64,000 nucleotides of DNA from Tubiluchus corallicola (lineage: Eukaryota > Priapulida > Priapulimorpha > Priapulimorphida > Tubiluchidae). Location: NCBI GenBank assembly GCA_030141605.1, contig JAQGDQ010000083.1:60001-124000 (forward strand), read 5' to 3'. Position numbers and translations under genes: made by a program. The notes beneath the pieces are model-generated. The model ran no database searches. It was not told where the DNA came from and saw only the letters and a list, made by a program, of their open reading frames with translations. Shown here piece after piece: positions 38,159 through 49,662 of the stretch (position 1 is its first letter; each line of letters begins with the position of its first letter).

Positions 38159-41100
38159 GTCAATAATAATAACTCACTCACCTTTGCAGCTACCCCCATT
38201 ATTTTGAACATGGATAGATTTGTCATGGCTGATTACCACAACGTTCCACTGTAACAAGTCTTGAATGCCTAAATGACTGGTCGCAATTCTTTGATGCACC
38301 TTCTCTCCCATCAATTGATATTCTATATATTGATTTTAGAAAAGCATTTGATTTTGTTCCTCTTCGTCGTCTCGTGTTAAAAATGGAATTTGCAGGTATA
38401 AGAGGGAAACTACTCCAATGGTTTCAATATTTTCTAACACACAAACAGCGAAGAATGGGTTTAAATGGTGTAACCACTTTCTGGAGAAATATAACCAGTG
38501 GCATTCCTCAAGGGACTTTGTCAGGACCCAATTGTTTTCTTATTTTTGTCAATGATGTTACTGATTGTGTATCCCCTGACACACGTATACCGCTGTTTTT
38601 GATGATATAAAGCCTTACCGTCCAATTAGAAATTCCTCTGATCAAGAGATCTTACAAGCAGACTTGTCTGAAATTGAGCAATGGTATGACAATGTCACTC
38701 ACCTTATGTCACCTTTAAAAATGCTTTAGAAAGAACTGAATGGAGGTGTATTACTCTGGCCTCTGATATTCAACCTGACTTTGTATCTTTGCTTGAACAA
38801 CGCCGTGATACTATAGATCTTATTACCTGTTAAAAAGTCATTAGTGATAGTTCCAATTTGTGTAGCAACAAATTTTTTTCTAGACCACTGCATGATTCAC
38901 ATGGACAATTCTAAATTATTTGTACAATGCTCTCGCACTAACATGAGAGCCCATTTCTTCGCTTCTCGTGTTGTGGGCCCTTGGAATTCACTTAAAGTAA
39001 AAGCCCAGCCTCATCAGCAATTTTTAGCAAAAGTTTAAGGATGATGTGTTGAAATGATATTCTTATCGCTTTTCGAAAATAATTAAGTAATTAGATAAAT
39101 AATTGCTCGATTTTACTTATGCCAATTGCTTTATACACGCAATTCAGCGCTCGGGCGGCTATGCACTGATGACGTCATGGCAGTAGACTTAAAAAGACTG
39201 TCATCATCGCTTGTTGCTTTACTACATCCTCTGCTACACAAATTCTGGGTATTTGCACACGTATAACATACGAAAAAGTTACACAACATGAAAATAAACT
39301 GCTGTACTTTCAACAGTTTAACACGCGGCAGTTCGCCAGCCAGTAAATGCAGACCTGTACCGGCATACAATAATACTTTTCGGATGACCGCCCTCATCCT
39401 GCCACAACGTTATTCACCACACGCAGGTGAAGCATGGAGAGTGTAGAAACTGTACCGCAAGTGTTCAACACGTTTAAAATGAGATTTAACACGTTTCATT
39501 AATTAATTCACCTGACTGCCATGGATAAAAATGCTGGAATTTGATTACAATATTTCGTTTTCTGCTTAAGTTGTTGATTTTCATATTGATAAAAAATGTC
39601 TGGGTATTTACTTTAATAATGAAACAGTTGACACCTCAATTTCGGAAATTGTTGAGGAGCGACCGTCAATAACTGTGTTATGGCTAGGTCTTAGACTTCG
39701 CAAGTAAGGAAGTTTGTCATTCATCGTGCTGTTAATTTTATTATTAATGTTATCATCCCTTTTGCAGCATGTTGTGCTGTAATGATTAGGAGTTAAGCAG
39801 GCACACTTCTAGAAACCCCGTATTTTTCCACAAAATAATCTTCATTTAAAAATTTAAACTTTACTAGGCTTGGTGTGGCAGTCACCATGGTAGACAAATT
39901 ACCATTCCATTTATTTTGCTATCACAGAAATGAAAATTTACAAATGTCAAAATGTTACCGCTTTTTAAAAAGTTTTATTGTCATCTACATTTATGCAAAA
40001 TGTTTTCTTTCTTGGTCAGTATTTTATAATCTTTTATTATTCTAATATCTTTTAATCATGATTAAAACCAGAAAAATAGCACAAATATCACTATTTAAGA
40101 ATATCAATATTATATTGATATGTAATTATGATTAAAAGATATTATCGGGGGTTATATATAAGGTTTGTTTATAGAATGGAACAATCAAATTTATTCCATT
40201 TCCGTGGTCTAATAAACTTATGTTCATTTGTCACCCCTTTACCCATACATAGCAACCAATAATTAATTATAATGTTATATTAACATTTTATTTTAATCAT
40301 TACAGTTATATTATACTATTATTTTTTACCAAAAGGGAAAAAAATTAACATTCTAATTTTAATGAAGCCTAACCAAAGCAATGTGTGATTTCAAAAGAAT
40401 TTCTTTCTTTCTAGAAACGTCCCCAAATTCTTATTTGCTTTTTTGACAGCGACAATACATTGCTGGGAAAATTTCAAGTTTAATGTTATTATCGCACCAA
40501 TATTGCTTTTACTATCTGTACTATGAAGAGTTATTCTGCTTCCATTCATGATGTAATTTCTTTTAAGATTCTGTAAACCCCAATGCATTTCCTCACGTTT
40601 ATCAACATTAAATAACATTGTCAGTCATTACTTAACCTACTCCATTACTGAATGTCATTCTGTAAAATTAGGGAATCCGCTGCAGAGTTAATTGGATTGT
40701 ACAACTTTGCATTATCTGAAAATTTTAACTAGAGTGCGACCCTCTTATTCAGTATCATTAATCAGTAATCATGAAATAATTATTAATAGTGAAAAGGACT
40801 GAGCGGAGTGCTGACCTTCCAAACAGCCAATCCTCAAATCAACTTTGGACACCTTACAGTCTTACACAGTGGACGTAATTATTGCAGTGACAAAGCACTC
40901 TTACAATAACAAGAAATTTTACCTGACCCTATAATTACTACTGAAATTGTTATAGTCTGGCTACCCAATAAAAAAAGAAACAAAGGCAATAAAAAAATTA
41001 TCGGATAGTAGATCATAAATAGATTCCTTGCTATTTGTTTGTTTTTATTTGTGTATATGTCGTTTCTAGGCTCACGATGACTTATCAGAAGAGGTGATGC

Positions 41101-44100
41101 AAAGTATTGCAAGCGAAATGAACATATCGGAAACTGCATTTGTAAAATTGTTAAGTCAACCTGGAAGCAATGATTTTCAGCATGGCAGCCATTTTGGATT
41201 GCGCTGGTTTACTCCTACTAATGAAGTTCCTCTCTGTGGCCATGCAACTCTGGCTACTGCTGCTGTATTATATTTCTCAATTGGTAATGCTAAATATATG
41301 TCAGCTTCTGTAAGTTCATCAATATTTCAGTAGATTGTGATACATGTGCTGTGTTGTACCACCTTATTTGATAGAAACAGGTAACATCAGTGTCTAAGTG
41401 ATTGCCCTTTTAACTGTTGGCACCATCATCGTTATCATCTCATCATCATCACCATCATCATCGTCATCTTCATAATTACACAATATGTTTATATCCATTT
41501 ATACTGAAATCTCAAAAGTAACACCTCAAGAATATAGCTGGTGCACATCACATTGTTCAGTTTTTAAATATTTTTTTATAAATAGGTAATACATCCCCTT
41601 CACTTACTTTTGAAACAAAGAGTGGACCTTTAACTGTGCAGAAGAAAGAGAATGGATATTTGTTAATGGATCTTCCATCCAATCCACCACAGCCATTTGA
41701 TAAGTCATCCATTGTTGATTTGCTGAAGGTAAAAACAGTATTAATCAAAGTTATTTATTTTGAGTATTGAATGTGCTCATTTAATATGCATGCAGTACAA
41801 AGATGTACCGATTGTTTGCGATTAGTTTACTGAATTGGAAAACAAACACAGCATGTTGATTTTTCAAGATTTTTAACTTAAATTTGCATAATTTGTGCTA
41901 ATGCTACATTCGTTGTTCGTAGTTCCACAACTTTGAAACTTTAGTTGACTTGTATAAGGGCCTAAGTATCAAACATTTCAATTTTTTAAAGGCCTGTATA
42001 ACCCCAACAGACACTGAAGTTTCCTTAACACATTATTATGATTACATAAAGTATTCATAGTTGTTATTAAACAAAAAAGAGATAAATTAAATAAGTTACC
42101 TTTTTCTTGCAAATTTCGAACGCGTGCATTACCGTAAAAATTGCAGTGTTTCGCTTGTTTGGCACCAGTGAGCTAAAATGACATACGAGGTACAGAAAGC
42201 GTCTTCGGTTACCGATGTTTGTTTGCCAATCTTTGGTGACTTTGTGACTTTACTCATAACGCCATTCGTCTCACGCAACAAAAATGGCGGTTCTTCGAAT
42301 TTAATACCGCTAACAGCCATTTAATAAAAAATCAAAAGAAACAAGTTTTACAGTAAGTTTATAATAAAGTAAATTGAATATTCGTAAATGGGGTAGGATT
42401 TTAAGCTGTAAAACCTTATGTTATAGCGAGGTTTAGTATGACTGTAAATGAAGAAAATACAATCACTATTCACTGTACATAGTATCGCTGTAATTAACTG
42501 CATATATTTATTTAATGTCACAGGCTAAGATCTTATTGTAAGAAAAAAGAAGGAGTAATTGTCATTATAATTTCCCATCTCACACACAGTAAAGGTAATT
42601 TAAAAAATAACTGCTACCACTTTAAACAATAAAATGAATTCAATAGTAGAATTTCGACAATTTCACTTTGTGTTTTTATTTGAATTTACTGATGCCAAGT
42701 GAAAGTTAATTTTAATCTTGCAGGTTTGTGTAGGCAATCTGCCTGTAAAAGATGTGCAGTATTCACCAACGACCAAGAAACTACTGATAGTTCTCGATAG
42801 TAACTTGACAAGGTACTGTATGTACTCTTTTGTTCTCGTAAGATCATTATATTTACCATTGGTACGGTTCAATGTTGAAAGGATCACATATAGTATACTG
42901 TAAGACTTGGGAGTATAGCACATTGGATTTGTTACCTTTAGTTGCAGAAATATGAGTCACTGCCATATTCTGTGATGTCAGGAATTCTATGCTTATAACA
43001 CATTTGCACGATGGGTAGTCATTTCTAAGCTGTTACGGCATCTAGATGCTCCTGTTAGTTGACTAGTTAATTTGGGGTGTTCCAGGAGTTTTTCAGCTCT
43101 TTTCTAGGGATTACATCATTAGAAGCTAATCCTGTTAATTAGTCACAAAAAAGTAGGTTTTTCTGTACCCAGGTGTTGGGGCCATTCCAATCAAATAATA
43201 AAAAAATCTACACATGATTCATTATTTTCAGTGTAGCGGTAAAAATTTCGATGTAATGATGTAAAATTTTTGACATGATGGGCTAGGTGGCTTGAATTAA
43301 AGGACTAGATGTAAAAAAAGCTTGAAAATTAGTCGTTCATTTATACTGCTGTTAGACATTAATATTTTTTGGCTTATTATGTAGCCCTTCTATTTCAAAT
43401 TACTTGCAAGTAGTCTTTGGGGCTAATCACTCGATACATGTAAGTAAAACTTTTGTGTTTCTAAATATAGTAGAGGTGCACTATTTGTAAAATGTGGGGC
43501 AACTTTGCTCTGAACGTTCTGAACAGTATAATAATAGAGAATCTTTATTGTTAAGAGAGTTATCATTAGTGGGCGAGCGATTGTGCTTGTCCTTAGTTTC
43601 AAACGACAGATTTTGATGTTAAATTTGCCATTTACTACACATTTGTAGTGGTACTTTATTGGAGATAAAGAACTGTGTTCAATTGTGTTGTATGTAAAAG
43701 AGACAATAATTTTTGATGCTTTCATTTGTTTAATTAAAGATGCTTTTATTTCGAGAAACTGCAGATCTCTATAATAGCAATTTATTGTGTTGCTCGAATA
43801 ACAAAATGATTAAACTGTTAAATTGTGTTATTCTCAAGATGAAGATTTGTCGTGTAGTAAGGTAAAGGAATAGCCCACTTTGTTTTCAGTTGGGAAATAA
43901 TGCTTCTATGAGGCTATGGGAAGCGATGTAATATAAAATATGTTGGACCCATAATGAAGTTAGTTTAATATGGATTGTTATTTATTTTTAATGTGCTAAC
44001 AAATAAGATTTCACTGTATTATGCTGTAAACTTTATTAAACGTCTGCCTGCAAAAAGAGGCACTCTTTGTGTATTATTGTATTACAATTTGTTGAATAAA

Positions 44101-44787
44101 AGATTTATCATCCTTGTCAAAGATTTCTGTGTTAGTCGGTTGTCGCTATTGTTGTTTTAAAATTAACTGATACCAGTGGCTGTACATCGTCGCTTGCTGA
44201 TTGCAAGCAGGGTATAAATAAAATTTTGCGTGAGTTTTTTTGTATTCCTGTCTGAAAAATATGTTTATTTATTTAGAAATGATCTGGAGTCGCTAAATCC
44301 TCAGATTGATAAGATGGTGGCATCAGACTCGACTGGCGTGATACGTGGCGTAATTATTTCACTTCAAGGAGATGACAGCGATGATGGTTATGACTTCTTT
44401 TCACGCTTCTTTACACCTTGGAACGGGATTCCGGAGGATCCAGTGACTGGTTCTGCACACACTGTGTTGGCACCTTATTGGTCGAAATGCCTTGATAAGC
44501 AACATTTGCGTGGTACTTAAAGTATTGTGAATACTTATGTTGTCATGACTGTACAAAGCACATAATATCGGAATGATAGCATGATGCAGTTACATATGAA
44601 AATAGAAAACGTTTTCTTATGAAACGGCTGTCTGATTCAGTGTTGAGGATTCCATGTATTCAGTGCCACTTTATGAAGCTAAGCTTATTTTTTGATTGGG
44701 AGATACCAGTGAAAATGTTATTGTGTAAATATTGTGTGTTAACATAACTATAGTATTTATTTAGACTGGCTTTTAGTCATATCTGTG

Positions 44788-44819
<32 letters not shown>

Positions 44820-45831
44820 ATATATGAGTATAGCACTAACCCCATACTTTAAAATATTAGAACTCATTTCTCCTATTATGCAGGTAAATTTCGTCATCAC
44901 AGAATTTCTTATTTTCGAGCATCATCCAGTTACTATACTTAGTTACTATAGTATACATAGAACTGTACTTAGTTATAGGAATAAAATCTTTCATTAATGG
45001 TTAGCACGTGAACATAGTAGTGTATCTATTAGATTATTAAATTAGACTGTTAACTAGCTTAGTTTTCTAATTAATTCCCTTATTGTGGGATATCGAAACA
45101 TCCATAATTTAGTAAAAAAAACTCATATTTCTAAGTAGACTTACTTCTACTTTCGTGCGACAATGTTATCATTTTATAACTAATTTTAAAATCAGTTTTT
45201 TAAATTATCAGATATTTTCACAGGTTTTTGTGCTTTGTTGTAAACTTGTATCTGACATTCACCGCCTAAAAGAAAAACCTACCAGCAGTCAAACTAACAA
45301 CTTCTTATTTGGATTTAATAGCACTTTGTGTATTTAATGCAGATGGCATGTTGTGTGTATACCATTTAGCAAACAAGACTTGCATGGGCACACTTATATT
45401 TGTGATTGTTGATGTCCTTTTAGAGTTCAATAGCATTCAGTTAACATCTCAAGTCATATACAAATTACTCAAATAATTTTTTCGTTTTATGCGATTTTAG
45501 TGCAACAGACTTATCATTTTTGCATTATTGTCAGTCAAAAACATTCTACTAACTTTGCAAAAATTGGAAAATTAGCAACCGTAATTAGCTAAGTAAATAG
45601 CAATGACCAGCAACAACAGTCATTCAAGCAAAGTTGGGAAACTAGAATTGTCAGGTTATCAGACGAATAAAGAATCGTAGTATTTAACACCAGCTTGTTT
45701 TTTTTTCAGCTCGCCAGTGTTCAAAACGTGGCGGAGACTTGGCAATAGATGTGAAAGGAGATGGGAGGGTGGCTGTGTCAGGACAAGCAGTTATAGTCGT
45801 GGAAGGCAGGATGAATGTGCCTGGTATCTAG
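38072..45831 (+). CDS. PBLD: Phenazine biosynthesis-like domain protein PBLD (PhzF family), complete
   Basis: Six exons (38072-38158, 41070-41283, 41586-41728, 42724-42812, 44277-44512, 45710-45831) join in phase to 891 bp, 296 aa plus TAG. Human PBLD is 288 aa. The product has the PhzF isomerase-like fold, two related diaminopimelate-epimerase-type halves. The family's catalytic Glu is in SETAF (E50), with the GHATLA motif at 87-92 and EDPVTGSAH at 231-239 between the lobes. N-terminal VDAFTSYPFSGNPAAVCL is also diagnostic. A cytosolic location is expected. The true substrate in animals is not established; vertebrate PBLD is linked to growth-factor signalling. An open frame continues upstream of the chosen ATG, but MLSLFTVDAF matches the family start. 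Confidence 0.95.
38240..39040 (+). pseudogene. CR1/jockey-like LINE reverse-transcriptase remnant
   Basis: Reads CLNDWSQFFD, then ILYIDFRKAFDFVPLRRLVL, GKLLQWFQYFL, LNGVTTFWRNITSGIPQGTL and FLIFVNDV. These are the palm/fingers blocks of non-LTR reverse transcriptases (D-F-x-KAFD and SGIPQG). The following F-ADD catalytic box is broken by a frameshift (LF, then DDIKPYRPIRN in another frame). Later pieces QADLSEIEQWYDN and FFASRVVGPWNSL (38940-38990) belong to the same element's end. Clearly dead, inside PBLD intron 1. Confidence 0.85.
40391..40740 (-). pseudogene. LINE reverse-transcriptase thumb-region remnant
   Basis: The minus frame at 40618-40391 reads MLFNVDKREEMHWG, MNGSRITL and ITLNLKFSQQCIVAVKKANK, matching the F-N-x-x-K-C/E-x-MHxG ... 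LG-x-x-x-x-x-NLK-x-S-x-QC-x-x-x-x-KKAN region of CR1-clade LINEs. A preceding SLILQND segment (40690-40670) fits the upstream part. Truncated, opposite in orientation to the 38.2-kb remnant. Confidence 0.8.
41070..41283 (+). CDS. PBLD: PBLD exon 2
   Basis: 214 bp, phase 0 in and 1 out; acceptor tttctag, donor gtaatg. It begins AHDDLSEEVMQSIASEMNIS and carries the SETAF catalytic Glu (E50), FGLRWFTPTNEVPLCGHATL and the end of the first lobe. Confidence 0.95.
41426..41476 (+). repeat. (CAT/CATC)n microsatellite in PBLD intron 2
   Basis: Imperfect ATCATC/ATCACC repeat within the 302-bp intron between exons 2 and 3; nothing else is seen in that intron. Confidence 0.85.
41586..41728 (+). CDS. PBLD: PBLD exon 3
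   Basis: 143 bp, phase 1 in and 0 out; donor gtaaaa. Encodes SLTFETKSGPLTVQKKENGY and LLMDLPSNPPQP, the strand pair TF-T-x-SG-x-L and the D-L-P turn seen in PBLD proteins. Confidence 0.93.
41729..42723 (+). other. PBLD intron 3
   Basis: 995 bp; contains a coding-like minus-strand frame at 42129-42320 (listed). The rest is AT-rich with nothing recognised. Confidence 0.9.
42129..42320 (-). CDS. Unassigned 63-codon frame in PBLD intron 3
   Basis: Starts MAVSGIKFEEPPFLLRETNG and continues through SPKIGKQTSVTEDAFCTSY to a TAA. Base composition is richer in GC than the intron around it, and the frame's end overlaps a donor-like CG|gtaatg, so it might be a first exon on the minus strand. No family recognised. 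May equally be a remnant of a retrocopy or mobile element. Confidence 0.25.
   Translation of the reverse strand: MAVSGIKFEEPPFLLRETNGVMSKVTKSPKIGKQTSVTEDAFCTSYVILAHWCQTSETLQFLR
42724..42812 (+). CDS. PBLD: PBLD exon 4
   Basis: 89 bp, phase 0 in and 2 out; acceptor cttgcag, donor gtactg. Encodes VCVGNLPVKDVQYSPTTKKL and LIVLDSNLT, start of the second lobe. Confidence 0.92.
42813..44276 (+). other. PBLD intron 4
   Basis: 1.46 kb, AT-rich. Chance frames at 43423-43725 (minus) and 43975-44160 (plus) have no family resemblance. No repeats shared with the rest of the window noticed. Confidence 0.88.
44277..44512 (+). CDS. PBLD: PBLD exon 5
   Basis: 236 bp, phase 2 in and 1 out; acceptor tttatttag, donor gtactt. 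Encodes STGVIRGVIISLQGD, the DFFSRFFTPWNGIPEDPVTG stretch and SAHTVLAPYWSK, with the conserved Asp and Ser/His of the second-lobe active-site loop. Confidence 0.95.
44513..45709 (+). other. PBLD intron 5
   Basis: 1.2 kb with a TATATA microsatellite at 44786-44826; otherwise AT-rich and featureless to my reading. Confidence 0.88.
44786..44826. repeat. (TA)n microsatellite
   Basis: Two TA runs separated by TTTA. Confidence 0.9.
45710..45831 (+). CDS. PBLD: PBLD exon 6 (terminal)
   Basis: 122 bp, phase 1 in, ending in TAG at 45829-45831; acceptor tttttttcag. Encodes RQCSKRGGDLAIDVKGDGRV and AVSGQAVIVVEGRMNVPGI, matching the family's QCS-x-RGG and VVLEG end. Confidence 0.95.
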
Positions 45832-45964
45832 ACTTGAGACGATTTACTTCTGTTCTTCAGAAAGAAAGTTGATGTATGGTACTCAAAGACAGACATGTGC
45901 AAGGTTCTGTTCACTATAAACAAACCGATTTACGTCTTTTGCTTTAAGAATGCTAGCTCGATAA

Positions 45965-46490
45965 TTTACTATTTACTGTGTTTGACACACCATTCCCTGT
46001 TTTTTAATGCTTTTTGTTTTGTTTGCTACTTTTTACTTGATTGTATTGAACTTCATTTTTGTTAAAAGGAATCGAGATTACCGTGTTCAGTTATTGTACA
46101 ACACATCTTGCATGCCAGTTGGAAACGAAAGCTTTGCTCATATCAACAATTAGCATTCATACTAATGTTTTAGTTAAATACCAAATGGTTTTAGATTTAG
46201 TGTTATAAGAAACTGATTACTAGACGTTTAACATATCATTGCCTGTTTTTTAAGCATCTTTTCTTTTATTGCTATTTTTTACTTGATTTTGTGTAGTAAC
46301 TTCACTATTAATAAGACAAATCGTTCTTAAATAAGCAGCAAAAGGGGGTTGGACATTACCGTATGTTCAATTATGGCACATTTTGCATTCCAGTTGGGAA
46401 CCAAAGGTTTGCTCATATCAACAATTAGATCAGTTTTCAAACTAATGGTGTTTTAGTCAAATACGAATTGGTTTTAGATTTGGAATGGAT
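45965..46490 (+). repeat. Diverged direct duplication downstream of PBLD
   Basis: Unit 1 (about 45975-46205) and unit 2 (about 46225-46490) share CATTGCCTGTTTTTTAA-type starts, a CTATTTTTTACTTGATT core, TTACCGTRTTCA, GCATKCCAGTTGG and TTTGCTCATATCAACAATTA, then GGTTTTAGATTT. Likely lies in the PBLD 3' UTR or just beyond. Confidence 0.75.
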
Positions 46491-46706
46491 ACTTGAGTGG
46501 GGTGTGATGTTTTAAAGTGGGATGATGACCTATCATACATGCTGTAGATTCCTGAAATTTATTTTTATAGCAAATTTGATATTTAATTGTGATGTAGATA
46601 GATTAACACCTGTTGAAATTATGCAAAAATTTATTTTTACACGAGTATTGAATTTACTCATTTTATTAAATCGGTTACTGCAAATTTTTGCTTTGGATTG
46701 TGAAAA

Positions 46707-46712
46707 AATAAA
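46707..46712 (+). terminator. Candidate PBLD polyadenylation signal
   Basis: AATAAA on the plus strand about 0.88 kb after the PBLD stop; the best one seen in this spacer. Usage is unproven. Confidence 0.3.
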
Positions 46713-48590
46713 ATTCCAGTGAAAAAATTTGCTATGTACTGAGACTATCACACTTTATATTAATCGTTAAACTACTGATCTTAGTGTATATAGAGTTAAA
46801 GACCATTTAAATTTTAGTTTTATTTAATTGCATGGAGTAGAGCTACAGATTTTAAATTAATCACACATTAATACCTGACAGGGGTATTGTTTGTATTGGA
46901 GACTCGATAACAGAACCTAATATTTATAATCAAACACCAAACTTTAATTTGATGAAGTTAAAGGTTAGGGTTATCAAATAGAATAAGAAATAGGCCCGCT
47001 TTACCCAACAAAACTAGTGGTTTCTGAAACACTACGATTTGGAAAAAGTTACCTGGAATGAATTAAGTCAAATCAAAATCAAAATTTGTGCGCAAATTGC
47101 AAAAATTTATTCACACAAAAGTTAAATTGGTGAATGAACAAACCATTATCTAGCATAAAGTGGAATGATCCAAAAATAGGTAAGGCAGACTGTCTCACAA
47201 ATAGTGTTGGTCCCTCAATGCTCATTTGCTACACAGCTTCCCCGACAAATTCAAAAACAGTGTAAAAGTAACTATTTGAACAAATGCATGTAAAGAAAAT
47301 AATATTATGTAACAGCCACCTCATTGCACAAAAACAATAGACTATACCCAATAAAAGGTTGTAATTACTAGTGAGAATGACTGTGAAACATTTGGAAACT
47401 CACTCTTACAAGCACTGCATTTTCAACAATAATACAAACTATATGTCATGTAGGGCCTAACAGTAAGTTTGGAACATCTGATTTCACTTCAATTTTGGTA
47501 TTTTTATGTCTGCCCCATACTTCTATTGCATATAAAAGTTAATGTGTTACAATTATTGTCATAAACGTGCATTATTAAACTGATAATAAGGTAACGTGCA
47601 TTATTAAACTGCATATTATGATAACAACCTTAATACATAAAGTCGGGCTTTGTTGCAACTGCTCAATAAAGTGCAAAATATTAGTACAGAAATAGAAAAA
47701 AGTGTAACACCATGAGCAAACTATAGCAGAAAGTAAATCACAATATAAATAAGGCACAATGTATTCCACACAACCTGCATTAGGAATGCAATTTTATTTA
47801 TGTTAGTAATAATAATAATTTATAATGCACATAATTTATTCAAATGCACTTGGGACTTCATTTTATTTGAAGTGATTTTTTAGCTTTCCACAGTTTATGC
47901 AACTATCTAATAACAAGTAACATATTCAACTTACTGGATAATATCATCAGCATTGCTTCCTATTTAAAAATAGTGTGCTGAACAGGCATATTGCAATGGA
48001 CGGAATTGTAAATAATGTGAAGTGACACATACTTCTAAGCTACATACTACATTCAAGTTACAATACATACACTATTCTAAAACATAAATAAAAACGCATA
48101 GTTCATATAGGCATTATATACGTTTGAGATTCATTTAAATGAACTAGATTCATCACAGTCTTTTGCAGAATTTTATTTTCCTATCAAAACAGAATTAATG
48201 TTCTTACTGTAATAGCTTTCTAGATTATGAATGATTTAACAAACTACAGTATAGACACTATGAATGTCTCAGGGTACTGATAAGAGATAAGCATATTCCA
48301 ATGAATGCTAAGATTTAAATTTTTAGCTTTAAACTAGTTTTTGTCAGTAGTGCAAAGTTAGCATATTGACATATGGTAAAAAGTGCTAGTATAACCTGAA
48401 TTATGTAAGCTATAATTGAGTGCATGATATATAAATGATCAAGAGTCATTGAGACTGAATCAAGGCTTCGAACTGACTAGTATTAGCCTTATCACATGGA
48501 CAATTCCCACTGACAACGTACTTTCACAAAACGACATTGTTTAACTAAAGTACATCCCCATTTGATTTTGTTGGACTTCAGACATCAGTG

Positions 48591-48963
48591 CAGTGCTGGG
48601 TTAATGGAAATTAATCGGTAAATTTTTTTAACCGGTTGACCGATCTTTATATATAAATGATAAATAATTTGAACCTTAACCACATCCTTACTGTAGAGAC
48701 TTTTCATTTCTATGTAGGAAAGTGTTGCACTTAGTTAAACAATGCTTGGCATCCTTACAAACACACTTTTCACTTCCTATGTATAAAAGTTTCACTCTTA
48801 TTTGAACATATTCCTGATATATGTTTGCATTGTAAATTTCTTGTTTATTTGATTATCCACTGATCCAGTCAGCAAATTATAGAAGGTCTCCGATTTTGCC
48901 TAGATCCGATTAATCGGTTAACCGATAAAAAATTAACCGGTTAAGTGAATCATCCCAGTTCTG
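48591..48963. mobile_element. hAT-type MITE, family C
   Basis: 373 bp, with an exact 8-bp target duplication CATCAGTG on both sides (48583-48590 and 48964-48971). Terminal repeats are CAGTGCTGGGTTAATG and, read inward from the other end, CAGAACTGGGATGATTC. Inner ends carry ATTAATCGGT/ACCGATTAAT-type palindromes. Starts with CAG as hAT termini usually do. Non-coding. Confidence 0.9.
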
Positions 48964-49567
48964 CATCAGTGGAGATGTAATCTCAAAGAACTGCGTTATT
49001 TTGCAGTTGAGCGGTTATAAGCAGTTCATATTTTCGTGTTGTACTGCACTTTATCAGATTTCTTAAAGCTCTGCCCATTTAAGCTGCCTATATTTCCAAT
49101 CTGATAAAAATTTGGATAAAGCAAACAATTCTTGTTTTGAAATATTGTGAGAAGTCACTTGAAAACCATGATACTGGATTTTGTATTATAACAATGATTC
49201 AATGCAGCACGTCTATTGCTTTTGAGCAAGAAAGATGTCTTCTTGCACATAGTCTCCACCTTCCCCGTCCTCCAGTTGTCATTGAAATGTCCACAGTAAT
49301 CGGAATAATCCATTACGCACTGAATTACCAGCAACAAATGACAGGCAGGGATGAATAGTGTACTATAAAAAAAGTTGCAAAATTAATACAACGATTGCAA
49401 GGTAAGTACTGCTAGACCTGGTTAGCAAATGGCTGGGTGATCACTAGAATACAGCTTCTGGGAAGTTTAACTTGCCACATTGTCATCAGTCTTTAGAATG
49501 CTGGCAGTTTAAAGAAGATTGTAGGTGAATCTGAGAAAAGATACATTTGCCACTTTAGTGTCTCACA

Positions 49568-49662
49568 TCAGAAGATTATCCTAGACAATGAGCTATGTTT
49601 CAGTCCAGCCACAACCATCAGCACAGCAGGTGAGTCCAGGATCTTGGCTTGTAGAGTGGCAA
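49568..49662 (-). CDS. SRPBCC gene exon 6 (terminal)
   Basis: 95 bp after a 61-bp intron; acceptor ttttaatgcag, stop TGA. Encodes ATLQAKILDSPAVLMVVAGL then KHSSLSRIIF, a plausible C-terminal helix of the fold. Chosen because donor and acceptor phases fit. Alternative: intron retention ends the protein five codons after RI. Confidence 0.6.

Larger units (their letters stand above)
38159..41069 (+). other. PBLD intron 1
   Basis: 2.9-kb intron holding two LINE remnants in opposite orientation (listed). The remaining 39040-40390 is AT-rich without recognisable content, apart from a short chance minus frame at 39131-39397. Confidence 0.9.
45832..49567. other. Convergent spacer PBLD / SRPBCC gene
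   Basis: Contains a diverged direct duplication (45965-46490), a candidate PBLD poly(A) signal (46707), a 19-bp tandem duplicate at 47562-47610 and a hAT-type MITE (48591-48963). The 46750-48580 stretch is otherwise AT-rich with nothing recognised. A plus frame at 49137-49358, ending PPVVIEMSTVIGIIHY, is unassigned. Confidence 0.7.
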
